This document shows positions 21,455 to 27,656 of a DNA stretch of 27,656 bases, one piece after another. Origin of the DNA: an uncultured Eggerthella sp. (lineage in GTDB: Bacteria; Actinomycetota; Coriobacteriia; Coriobacteriales; Eggerthellaceae); assembly GCA_900544455.1 (NCBI GenBank), contig UQVJ01000012.1:1-27656 (forward strand), written 5' to 3'. The notes under the pieces were generated by a model. That model was not told where the DNA came from and searched no databases. It was given only the letters and a program-made list of their open reading frames with translations. Numbering within the stretch: the stretch's first letter is position 1; every line of letters begins with the position of its first letter. The position numbers and the translations under genes are program-made.

Positions 21455-22372
21455 GTGAAAGTACTCGTCATACATAATCTACGCTCTGGCCTCCGCAACG
21501 GCGCGGTATATGACTTCATGCGCAGCTACGCCGAGCAAGGCGACTCCGTTACCATCCGCTCTTTCGGACCGGATATTGAACTTGCGCCACTGCTCGAAGA
21601 CGCCGCCGAATACGACTTCGTGGTAGCGAGCGGCGGCGATGGAACCATCGCTTCGGTAAGCTATGAGCTTCGCAATACAGGGATTCCCATCCTTCCCTTC
21701 CCTGCTGGCACCGCGAATCTCTTGGCGCTTAACCTGTTCGAGCCCAATGAATCGCACGCACTATGCAAGCTGGTAGACGAAGCGCTTACACTCGACTTCG
21801 ACATGGGTGAAATCGAAGCAGCCGACGGCACGAAGCTTGGCTTCACCATCATGGCAGGTTGCGGCTACGACGAGCTGATCATGCGCAACGCCACTGGCAA
21901 TAAGCACCTTTTGGGTGATATGGCGTATTTCGAAGCCGCCTTCTCCAACCCTAAACCACAAGTTTCCACCTTCACCCTCACTATCGACGGCGAAACCGTG
22001 GAAGTGTCGGGCATCGGTGTTGTGTTGGCAAATTTCTCGAAGATACAGTTCGACCTTCAGGTAGCAGACGAAAACCTTCCACGCGACGGAAAACTCGATG
22101 TGGTTGTGCTGAAAACGGAAAACGCTATACAGCTTATACCTACGCTTATGGCCAAGGTGTTCGACCATACAGGCTCACTCGCTAAAAAGGTTGGCGGTCT
22201 TGAGATTTACCGCGGCAGCGAAATCCGCATCGATGCGGAGCCTGCGATGCGTATCGAATACGATGGCGAACCTACGGAGGTCACGACGCCCATCATCGCC
22301 CGATCGCTTCCTGGGTCGGTACGATTTGTTGTGTCCGACGAATGCTTCAAACATTTCAGCCACGAGCAATAG
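21455..22372 (+). CDS. Diacylglycerol/sphingosine-kinase-like lipid kinase, 305 aa
   Basis: Family motif VVASGGDGTIASVSYEL near residues 56 to 72 is the DAGK catalytic nucleotide loop. FPAGTANLLALNLFE follows (an AGTAN variant of the common GTANDFAR block), then GCGYDELIMRN and NLPRDGKLDVVVLK. It probably phosphorylates a membrane lipid such as diacylglycerol, recycling it into phospholipid synthesis; the exact lipid cannot be told. The start is GTG at 21455 with AAGGGG five bases upstream; upstream ATGs in frame lack ribosome sites. The first 117 bases upstream are shared with rnd. Confidence 0.87.
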   Translation: MKVLVIHNLRSGLRNGAVYDFMRSYAEQGDSVTIRSFGPDIELAPLLEDAAEYDFVVASGGDGTIASVSYELRNTGIPILPFPAGTANLLALNLFEPNESHALCKLVDEALTLDFDMGEIEAADGTKLGFTIMAGCGYDELIMRNATGNKHLLGDMAYFEAAFSNPKPQVSTFTLTIDGETVEVSGIGVVLANFSKIQFDLQVADENLPRDGKLDVVVLKTENAIQLIPTLMAKVFDHTGSLAKKVGGLEIYRGSEIRIDAEPAMRIEYDGEPTEVTTPIIARSLPGSVRFVVSDECFKHFSHEQ

Positions 22373-22410
22373 CCTGTCAGCAATTTGAATCCAGCGCATC
22401 CTTAAGCAAA

Positions 22411-22440
22411 CAGCCCTCGACTCATACGAGCCGAGGGCTG
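22411..22440. terminator. Hairpin after the lipid-kinase gene
   Basis: CAGCCCTCG (22411 to 22419) pairs with CGAGGGCTG (22432 to 22440), extended by CTC/GAG around an ATAC loop. TTCT follows. It lies between two convergent genes and can serve both the lipid-kinase gene and terC. Confidence 0.75.
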
Positions 22441-22484
22441 TTCTGTGATTGGCTAGAAAAAACGAGCGGCACTAAGGTTTATCG

Positions 22485-23402
22485 CTATATAACTTCCTTG
22501 TTGCCTGAATCCCTTTTCAAGCTCTCAGCTTCCATCAAAGCGTTTGCCAGCTGAATAGTGTCGGTGTTTTGGGGATCATAACCACGAGCACGCATGATTT
22601 CGAGATTTTTGCGCATCGTCCACTCCTGATAGTTCTTGTTGTAGCGCATCTGTATAACCTCAAGAACGATGGCGAAGACCATAGCGAAGTACACCATGAG
22701 CTTCTCCGCATGCATATCGAGCACCTCGATACCAGAGTTGATGCCCAAGCCATCGAGCACCAGCAGAACACCGATGACGGTGATGAACACCAAGGCCAAA
22801 ATCTTCATTTCGGTATGAGTGTTGATGAAGTCGGAAATAGGGTCGATAAACACCATCATAAGGAACACCGCGAGCATAACCGCGATGATCATAACGATAA
22901 GGTGGTTTGCCAGGCCAACAGCAGTAATTACTGAATCGATTGAGAATACGATGTCCATGACCATAATGGTGGCCACAGCGCCAGCAAGCCCGATGGTTTT
23001 ACGGGGCTTGTCCGCATCTCCCTGACTTTCCTTTTCCTCTGAAAGCTTGAGCACATCACGAAGTTCCACAATGCCCTTATAGATCAAGTACAAGCCGCCC
23101 AAGAAAAGAACAAGGTCTCGAACGGAAAGCCCGAATTCAGCACCGTTGATATAAAGACCGGGAATAGTAAACAGCTTGTCGGTCATGTGAACAAGGAACG
23201 AAGCAAAGCAGAGGAACACAACGCGCGAAACCAATGCGCCAAGCAAACCGAGCTTGCGACCAATATGCTGCTTTTCCGGAGGGAGTCGATCACTGGTAAG
23301 AACGATGAACACCAGGTTGTCTACACCAAGCACAATTTCCAAGAACATCAGCGTAACCAAGCTGATCCATGCCTCTGGTGTGGCGAAGATCGAAAGATCC
23401 AT
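22485..23402 (-). CDS. TerC-family integral membrane protein (probable Mn2+ exporter), 305 aa
   Basis: The two TerC repeats are visible as FLEIVLGVDNLVFIVL near residues 20 to 35 and IMVMDIVFSIDSVITAVGL near 145 to 163, each with membrane-embedded acidic residues. Seven to nine hydrophobic spans fill the rest, with a charged loop near 120 to 135 and a cytoplasmic C-terminus after QMRYNKNYQEW. TerC proteins export manganese or supply it to secreted enzymes. The riboswitch upstream strongly supports a manganese role. The ATG at 23402 has AAAGG about ten bases upstream. Confidence 0.92.
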   Translation of the reverse strand: MDLSIFATPEAWISLVTLMFLEIVLGVDNLVFIVLTSDRLPPEKQHIGRKLGLLGALVSRVVFLCFASFLVHMTDKLFTIPGLYINGAEFGLSVRDLVLFLGGLYLIYKGIVELRDVLKLSEEKESQGDADKPRKTIGLAGAVATIMVMDIVFSIDSVITAVGLANHLIVMIIAVMLAVFLMMVFIDPISDFINTHTEMKILALVFITVIGVLLVLDGLGINSGIEVLDMHAEKLMVYFAMVFAIVLEVIQMRYNKNYQEWTMRKNLEIMRARGYDPQNTDTIQLANALMEAESLKRDSGNKEVI

Positions 23403-23438
23403 TTACACACTGCCTTTCTTTGCCCTTAACCCGACCAT

Positions 23439-23491
23439 AAAAAAACTCACGGCACCCAGAAGCTGAACGAATGCTTCTGGGTACCGTGAGT
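23439..23491 (-). terminator. Riboswitch-controlled terminator in the terC leader
   Basis: Read leftward, the 19-base arm at 23491 to 23473 pairs fully (one G-U) with the arm at 23463 to 23445 around a nine-base loop, followed by a U-run (23444 to 23439). The first arm begins ACTCACGG, the same bases that close the riboswitch P1 helix, so the two folds compete. Confidence 0.9.
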
Positions 23492-23583
23492 CTCGTTATT
23501 GAAGACACGCCAGACTTGCAGCGAATGCAAGCCATGCTTGTTGACGGGCCACATATATATTATGCCAACTACTCCCCCACAGG
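23484..23583 (-). ncRNA. yybP-ykoY manganese riboswitch upstream of terC
   Basis: Family hallmarks in the leftward transcript: GGGGGAGTAG directly after the P1 5' strand, GTCAACAAGC after the second helix, and AATAACGAGAC just before the P1 3' strand. Helices that can be drawn: P1 CCTGTGGG (23583 to 23576, one bulge) with CTCACGG (23490 to 23484), GUUGGC/GUCAAC, GCUUGCA/UGCAAGU and GUCU/AGAC. P1 uses the terminator's first arm, so Mn2+ binding should prevent termination and switch terC on. The family is known to sense Mn2+; the on-switch logic here is read from the sequence. A promoter may lie near 23600 to 23630. The 342-base stretch 23403 to 23744 is otherwise non-coding. Confidence 0.88.
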
Positions 23584-23709
23584 GTGCTGCTATCTTATCA
23601 CGAAGATGGGCTTCAAGCTCAACGTTGTGACGCAACAGAAAATCATCACGGTTGGGTCATGCCATCCAATCGATACATAAGCTTAAAGATAGACAAGCTC
23701 ATTAGAGTC

Positions 23710-23736
23710 AAAAAAGAAGGCGCCCAGGACGCCTTC
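23710..23736 (-). terminator. Terminator of the membrane-anchored hypothetical gene
   Basis: Read leftward, GAAGGCG (23736 to 23730) pairs perfectly with CGCCTTC (23722 to 23716) around TCCTGGG, followed by TTTTT. It lies nine bases after the stop of the 184-residue gene. Confidence 0.85.
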
Positions 23737-23744
23737 ATAAAGTG

Positions 23745-24299
23745 CTAATTCATGTATAACGTTGTACCCATGTCCAAACCCCATGCGGTAACTACATACG
23801 GATCGCACGATGCAGGACCGTCATCTTCGTTAGCCAAGGTTGCCATAAGCGTATGGCTGCCGAAATCATGAAGGTTGAAAGTGGTTCGCTGCCCAACGGT
23901 ACACTTATGAACTTCTGCAGGTTCGGGATCGTTTGAAGGATCGCCATCGGTTAAGAGGTTGGCTACATCGCCGTTGTACAAAGCAACCGAAACTTCCTTG
24001 CCATTCAAATCCGCGTTAGCAGAGTTAATGCCAACATTGATCGTACCTGCAAGCGCTTGCAGGAAGAAATACCCGATCAATACAAGCAGCACCAAACCGA
24101 AGACCAGCTTCAGCAGAAACATCTTCAAGGTCTGCCCGCCTGGAATGCCATTTGTGCTTTCCTTCGCCACAGGCTTTTTCACTCCAGAACGTATTTCTGC
24201 CCTTCGAGCAATTTCAGCACGGGCGGCGGCTACGCCCTCGGAAATACTTTGCGATCCAGTATTTCCTTCTTCTGGATTGTTCTCCTCTTCATGCGCCAT
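23745..24299 (-). CDS. Membrane-anchored protein of unknown function, 184 aa
   Basis: The first 58 residues are polar and acidic to basic (MAHEEENNPEEGNTG, then AAARAEIARRAEIRSGVKKP), then one strong membrane helix spans about 60 to 84. The remaining 100 residues are probably outside the cell, beta-rich (KEVSVALYNGDVANLL, TTFNLHDFGSHTLMATLA) with two Cys (HKCTVG and ASCDPY) that could form a disulfide. I do not recognise the family. The ATG at 24299 has GGGAAGGGGA upstream. It is a single gene, with its own terminator. Confidence 0.82.
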   Translation of the reverse strand: MAHEEENNPEEGNTGSQSISEGVAAARAEIARRAEIRSGVKKPVAKESTNGIPGGQTLKMFLLKLVFGLVLLVLIGYFFLQALAGTINVGINSANADLNGKEVSVALYNGDVANLLTDGDPSNDPEPAEVHKCTVGQRTTFNLHDFGSHTLMATLANEDDGPASCDPYVVTAWGLDMGTTLYMN

Positions 24300-24350
24300 G
24301 CGCGTCCCCTTCCCCTCTTGAAAAACAACGCTATTGTACCTGAAATGAAA

Positions 24351-24380
24351 GAAGCCCTTGCAGCTAACTGCAAGGGCTTC
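24351..24380 (-). terminator. Terminator of tRNA-Gly
   Basis: GAAGCCCTTGCAG (24351 to 24363) is fully complementary over 13 positions to CTGCAAGGGCTTC (24368 to 24380). Read leftward it is followed by TTTCATTTC. It lies ten bases after the tRNA 3' end. Confidence 0.85.
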
Positions 24381-24390
24381 GATGTTTCAA

Positions 24391-24466
24391 TGGAGCGGAC
24401 GACGGGGTTCGAACCCGCGACCCCAACCTTGGCAAGGTTGTGCTCTACCAGCTGAGCCACGTCCGC
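24391..24466 (-). tRNA. tRNA-Gly (anticodon GCC)
   Basis: Read leftward from 24466: acceptor GCGGACG pairs with CGTCCGC near the 3' end, D-arm GCTCAGCTGGTAGAGC, anticodon arm CAACC-TTGCCAA-GGTTG with GCC in the loop centre, T-arm with GGTTCGAACC, discriminator T and an encoded CCA (76 bases). It decodes GGC and GGU glycine codons. It is a typical phage integration target, but this prophage did not use it. Confidence 0.96.
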
Positions 24467-24478
24467 GCGCAAGAAAGT

Positions 24479-24506
24479 ATTATACGGAAACCAGTTTTTC
24501 GCGCAA
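24479..24506 (-). promoter_or_regulatory. tRNA-Gly promoter
   Basis: TTGCGC (24506 to 24501) and a perfect TATAAT (24484 to 24479) are 16 bases apart, about 13 bases before the mature tRNA 5' end. Confidence 0.8.
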
Positions 24507-24586
24507 CCCCTTTTTTGATTTTTTTACGCATCCGCTCTTTAACTAACGCGCACGACAAAAACGAGCAAATCAAAAAGAGAAGGAGC

Positions 24587-24655
24587 ATGCCTAGCACACC
24601 TGGCCTCATCCGCTCCCCCTACGGAAACGAAACCATCCCTGAGACTATTCGGTAA
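24587..24655 (+). CDS. Very short reading frame, 22 aa, possible leader or gene remnant
   Basis: MPSTPGLIRSPYGNETIPET ends with IR and a stop. GAGAAGGAG lies directly upstream of the ATG, closer than ideal. There is no known family. It could be the truncated start of a lost gene. Confidence 0.2.
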   Translation: MPSTPGLIRSPYGNETIPETIR

Positions 24656-24948
24656 ATGGCATCCTAATTATTTCAGCCGCCCAGAAACCCGCCAGAGGAA
24701 AATTGCGGAGAATGCACAGCCATACCTGCAAGTTAACGCTGGGTCACTCACGCCCCCATATGTTTATATAGTGTTAAAAACAATGACTAGAACCGAAGTT
24801 CGAGAAATCCTCACCGAATTGCGAGCCGCGCTATAAGGGCTATTTTGATTATCTTTGCAGGGGATCACACAGAGAGAGAGACGTCTTCGGAAGTGGGCTC
24901 CGAAAAAACAACGTCGCCAAACCAAACTAGCTCAATCGGGCGATATCC

Positions 24949-24993
24949 GGGGGGGAGCACGCCGACATTCACCAACGATCGGGGGGGGCGGGG
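24949..24993 (+). repeat. G7 and G8-C-G4 tracts abutting the lysR start codon
   Basis: Seven G lie at 24949 to 24955. Eight G (24981 to 24988), one C and four G end directly at the ATG (24994). They replace an ordinary ribosome site. Such tracts are prone to length change and can fold into G-quadruplexes. Confidence 0.7.
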
Positions 24994-25938
24994 ATGGACA
25001 ATCCGTTTAATTCAATTACGCTGTCACAGCTTTACAATTTTCACGTCTTATCGAGAACGTTGCATTTCACTGAAGCAGCAAGAGAGCTCTACATTACGCA
25101 GCCAACACTAAGCGCTTCCATCAAAGCCCTCGAAACCGAACTCGATACTCCTCTTTTAATCCGCGAAGGAAGAAGAAATGTAAGGCTAACGAAGCAGGGA
25201 AAAGAACTCGACGAAAAACTTGGGACCATTCTTAGGTCGCTCGACGAAGCACTCGACGAGACTCGGAAAAAGGGGTCATCGGCAGATTCCACGCTAAACC
25301 TTGGCACAATACCTACTATTCAGTACGACTTCCTTCCCGCACTGCTCACGGAATATTGGAGGATCCATAGCTACGAAACAAAGATCAGGATCTCCGTTGA
25401 GTTCTCGCTCCCCCTTTTAAAAGGGTTGCGCCAGCAAAACTACGATGCCATCTTTGCGGCATTCGTCCCCGATGAAACCGATCTCGAGTTCATTCCTGTT
25501 CTCGGAAAACGACTGGTCGCAGTTGTTCACAACGCAAGTTATTGGGCAAAAAAGAACTCTTTTTCGCTCAAATACCTCGACCACGTTAAATATTCGACAT
25601 ATACCCCAGGAACACCGATCGGCAACGAAACAAAACAGCTTCTTGATCGGTACGAAGCGCCAGCGCCAACCTTGACCTTCGACGATGAGTTTATGCTCTC
25701 AAACACCGTCGTTGCTAACAGGGAGCTTGTCGGCATCATGCTGGACACATGTCAGATAGATCCTTTCAAAGACAGGGTCACCATTCTTCCCATCGAAGAA
25801 GTTAGCGATAATTGGCACTCCATTTGCCTTGTCCATGACCCCCGATTACACCAGAGCAAAGCAACCCAGCGCTTTATTGATGTAACACGATCTTTTTCCG
25901 AAAAATACCTAGCTGCAACCCTTAAAAATGACAATTAA
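24994..25938 (+). CDS. LysR-family transcriptional regulator, 314 aa
   Basis: The N-terminal winged helix-turn-helix reads LSQLYNFHVLSRTLHFTEAARELYITQPTLSASIKALE, the family signature, at residues 9 to 46, with a wing at REGRRNVRLTKQGKEL and a linker helix. The effector domain (about 95 to 305) starts LNLGTIPTIQYDFLPALL. It probably senses a small acid or CoA-pathway intermediate and controls the CoA-transferase gene that follows in the same direction 122 bases later. The ATG at 24994 is preceded only by a G-rich tract, so the start and translation rate are unusual. Confidence 0.9.
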   Translation: MDNPFNSITLSQLYNFHVLSRTLHFTEAARELYITQPTLSASIKALETELDTPLLIREGRRNVRLTKQGKELDEKLGTILRSLDEALDETRKKGSSADSTLNLGTIPTIQYDFLPALLTEYWRIHSYETKIRISVEFSLPLLKGLRQQNYDAIFAAFVPDETDLEFIPVLGKRLVAVVHNASYWAKKNSFSLKYLDHVKYSTYTPGTPIGNETKQLLDRYEAPAPTLTFDDEFMLSNTVVANRELVGIMLDTCQIDPFKDRVTILPIEEVSDNWHSICLVHDPRLHQSKATQRFIDVTRSFSEKYLAATLKNDN

Positions 25939-26060
25939 TTCGCTTATTGATAAGTGCGCTATTATTCCCCTTTTCTCCTATTAAAAGGCCGGAGGAATTA
26001 ATTCCCCGTCTTGCTATTCTTTCCTCATTACCATCCTTTCTAATGGGGAGTGTGAGTACT

Positions 26061-27224
26061 GTGGGGAATAAAGTTTTTGATAGCGTGACTATCCTCGATT
26101 TAACACGCTATTTGCCTGGAGGGTATTCCACCCAGGTGTTTGCTGATTTCGGAGCGAAAGTCATCAAGGTTGAAGACACGAATACGGGAGACTTCTGCAG
26201 ACGCGAACCCCCTCTAAATAATGGTGCGAGCTATTACTTTACAGCGCTCGGACGCAATAAGAAAAGCATCTCGATCAACCTTAAAAACAGCGATGCGCTC
26301 CAGGCATTTTATTGGCTTGTCCACGAAGCAGATGTGGTTATAGAGAGCTTTCGACCAGGTGTAACAAAAAAACTTAAAATCGACTACGACACCCTTCGGG
26401 AGATCAATCCGCAGCTCATCTATTGCTCCCTGTCGGGTTACGGCCAAAACGACCCTAGAAGCCTAAAACCACTTCATGATCTAAACATGCAGGCACAAAG
26501 CGGATACCTCTCCTTAAACGGAGGAGTGAAGGCGCCTTTGCATCTTTGCGATCTCGCTACAGCGATGGTCTCTTGCCAAAGCCTCCTTGTCGCTCTCTAC
26601 GATAGGGAAAAAACAAACAAGGGGCGCTACATTGATATATCAATGTTCGATTCGTTTGTATGGTGGAACTCGATGCTGGACAGTCGTTGGTTCTTCCAAG
26701 ACCGGGAGCTGTCAGAATCAACAATCGCCTACCCAGACTCTTGCCCCTTCTATAACATTTTCGAGACAAAGGACAAAGGAAAACTGTCTGTGAGCCTCGT
26801 GGAAGACAAATTCTGGGATTCCTTCTGCGACTTGGTAGAAAAGCCTGAGCTCAAAGACCGCTCAAAAGAAGGAACCTACGAAAAGACCAAGGAAATTTTT
26901 TCCTCAAAAACTCTTTCCGAATGGATGGAATGGCTCAAAGATAAAGAACTTTGCATCGCACCAATAATCGATAAAACCAAAGCGATCGATCAAATCGCAA
27001 CGCTTGAGCCCAACATGATCTCATATGTTGAATTTCCCTCGATTGGAACCGTTCTCCAAACCAATCTCCCACATGCCATAACCGGCCTACAACCAAAAAT
27101 TAAAGAGTTTTCTCCCCCACCAAAACTCGGAGAGCACTCAAGGGAAATCCTTCGAGAGGCTGGATTTACCAATGAAAAAATCGAGGCCCTTATCAAGACG
27201 GGCGTTATCCGCGACACGGAGTAG
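26061..27224 (+). CDS. CaiB/BaiF family III CoA-transferase, 387 aa
   Basis: These enzymes move CoA from one acyl-CoA to a free acid through an aspartyl-CoA adduct. Motifs: VTILDLTRYLPGGYSTQVFADFGAKVIKVED at the N-terminus, FTALGRNKKSISINLK, ADVVIESFRPGVTKKL, YCSLSGYGQNDP, and the probable catalytic Asp in HLCDLATAM (about residue 164). GRYIDISMFDS and a C-terminal LGEHSREILREAGFTNEKI complete the fold. Length is typical. The GTG at 26061 has GGGGAG ten bases upstream; ATG at 26043 or further upstream starts are possible. The substrate is unknown; a LysR gene precedes it. Confidence 0.92.
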   Translation: MGNKVFDSVTILDLTRYLPGGYSTQVFADFGAKVIKVEDTNTGDFCRREPPLNNGASYYFTALGRNKKSISINLKNSDALQAFYWLVHEADVVIESFRPGVTKKLKIDYDTLREINPQLIYCSLSGYGQNDPRSLKPLHDLNMQAQSGYLSLNGGVKAPLHLCDLATAMVSCQSLLVALYDREKTNKGRYIDISMFDSFVWWNSMLDSRWFFQDRELSESTIAYPDSCPFYNIFETKDKGKLSVSLVEDKFWDSFCDLVEKPELKDRSKEGTYEKTKEIFSSKTLSEWMEWLKDKELCIAPIIDKTKAIDQIATLEPNMISYVEFPSIGTVLQTNLPHAITGLQPKIKEFSPPPKLGEHSREILREAGFTNEKIEALIKTGVIRDTE

Positions 27225-27259
27225 TCCCTCATTCAGCCAACATGGTCTAGTTACCACAG

Positions 27260-27290
27260 AAAGCCTAGACGATACAGCCGCCTAGGCTTT
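27260..27290 (+). terminator. Terminator of the CoA-transferase gene
   Basis: AAAGCCTAG (27260 to 27268) pairs perfectly with CTAGGCTTT (27282 to 27290), 36 bases after the stop, ending in TTT on both strands. Confidence 0.75.
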
Positions 27291-27593
27291 CCAATTCTCG
27301 TGCTCAATATAGAAACGAAGCAAAACTCCCACCACCGAGCCTTATCGAACAATAGATACATATCAAAACCAAATCAAAGTAGGCTATCCCATTACCCATC
27401 AATAAACTACTTCAGACCCAATAAACACCTCTCGCACAACCGAACACCTATTTGGATCAGCCTCAGTTTAAACTGTGTCTCCTCGAACAGATAGATCACG
27501 ACAAGAGGACGACGTTGCCGCGCCCAAGCTCAATCCGACCATGCCCCAAATCCCCTCTGCTACCATCATCCCCAGTCGGTTTCAAGACAATGA

Positions 27594-27623
27594 AAAGCCT
27601 AGGCGCAAACACGCCTAGGCTTT
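27594..27623. terminator. Second AAAGCCTAGG hairpin
   Basis: AAAGCCTAGGCG (27594 to 27605) pairs perfectly with CGCCTAGGCTTT (27612 to 27623) around CAAACA. The stem shares AAAGCCTAG with the hairpin at 27260. It may terminate a leftward gene beginning to the right of the window. Confidence 0.7.
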
Positions 27624-27656
27624 CCTGATGCTGCTAACCCCGATCAACTGTCGAAG

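Larger units (their letters stand above)
24507..24993. other. 487-base gene-poor region before lysR
   Basis: No convincing gene is present. It holds two very short frames (24587 to 24655 and 24783 to 24836), an AT-rich stretch around 24757 to 24783 (TTATATAGTGTTAAAAAC) that may include the lysR promoter, and two G-tracts directly before lysR. The untidy mix of short starts may be the remains of lost genes. Confidence 0.5.
27225..27656. other. 432-base non-coding tail with two hairpins
   Basis: After the CoA-transferase stop I see no supportable gene. A 64-codon frame at 27300 to 27494 has no ribosome site and an odd Asn/Ser/His-rich composition. The stretch holds two related hairpins described separately. 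Confidence 0.55.

Noticed and set aside
24391..24466. tRNA-Gly as integration site of the prophage
   Set aside because: It is 14 kb from the integrase, with host genes between, and no integrase or repeats beside it.
24845..25111. 88-codon frame overlapping the lysR start
   Set aside because: Its second half is an out-of-frame reading of lysR, and no ribosome site is seen.
27300..27494. 64-codon frame after the CoA-transferase
   Set aside because: No ribosome site, low-complexity Asn/Ser/His composition, and it lies between two hairpins in AT-richer non-coding DNA.
1..27656. CRISPR array or insertion sequence
   Set aside because: No regularly spaced repeats of 23 to 40 bases and no transposase frame; the only dense repeats are the six-base words at 1605 to 1852.

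Overview
The window looks like actinobacterial DNA, most likely class Coriobacteriia (Eggerthellales-like). The grounds are the gene set (acetate kinase/Pta fermentation, CaiA/CaiB-type acyl-CoA genes, TerC, a YugP-type metalloprotease) and frequent TTG/GTG starts with strong Shine-Dalgarno sequences. This placement is an inference from content, not a database match. Base composition changes along the window: the left 7 kb is very GC-rich, the middle is close to half GC, and the far right is AT-richer.

Region 1 (1 to about 10,625) is the right part of a prophage; its left end lies outside the window. A leftward early operon runs from a Cro-like repressor through small proteins, an excisionase/MerR-like HTH protein, an AAA ATPase, an SSB-like DUF669 protein with a YDEDIPF tail, an ERCC4-type nuclease and a PrimPol-VirE-type primase/helicase, then on to small proteins and a dUTPase. 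Many of these genes overlap at start/stop codons. Downstream of the primase lies a cluster of nine GTTGCC/GGCAAC repeats around an AT-rich stretch, a candidate replication origin. A divergent lysogeny module reads rightward: a LexA/CI-like repressor whose catalytic Ser and Lys positions hold Cys and Met, an Abi_2/AbiF-family HEPN protein preceded by its own short terminator-ended RNA, and a tyrosine integrase. Three TCTTCCAA repeats lie at the integrase 3' end.

Region 2 (10.6 to 17 kb) is host central and fermentative metabolism: a family 2 glycosyltransferase, pta, a CaiA-like acyl-CoA dehydrogenase, an SDR oxidoreductase and ackA. Pta and AckA together make ATP from acetyl-CoA, but here they are 3 kb apart, on opposite strands, with the acyl-CoA genes between them.

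Region 3 (17 to 24.5 kb) is housekeeping: a probable leftward operon rnd-yugP-xseA-xseB-hit, a divergent lipid-kinase-like gene, a terC-family gene behind a manganese-type (yybP-ykoY) riboswitch with a clear terminator switch, a membrane-anchored protein of unknown function, and tRNA-Gly(GCC).

Region 4 (24.5 to 27.7 kb) holds a gene-poor stretch with G-tracts, a LysR regulator, a CaiB/BaiF family III CoA-transferase that the regulator probably controls, and a non-coding tail with two related hairpins.

The most interesting candidate system is the prophage-borne AbiF-like HEPN gene with its upstream structured RNA (8,284 to 9,325), with a second foldable element just upstream at 8,188 to 8,266.
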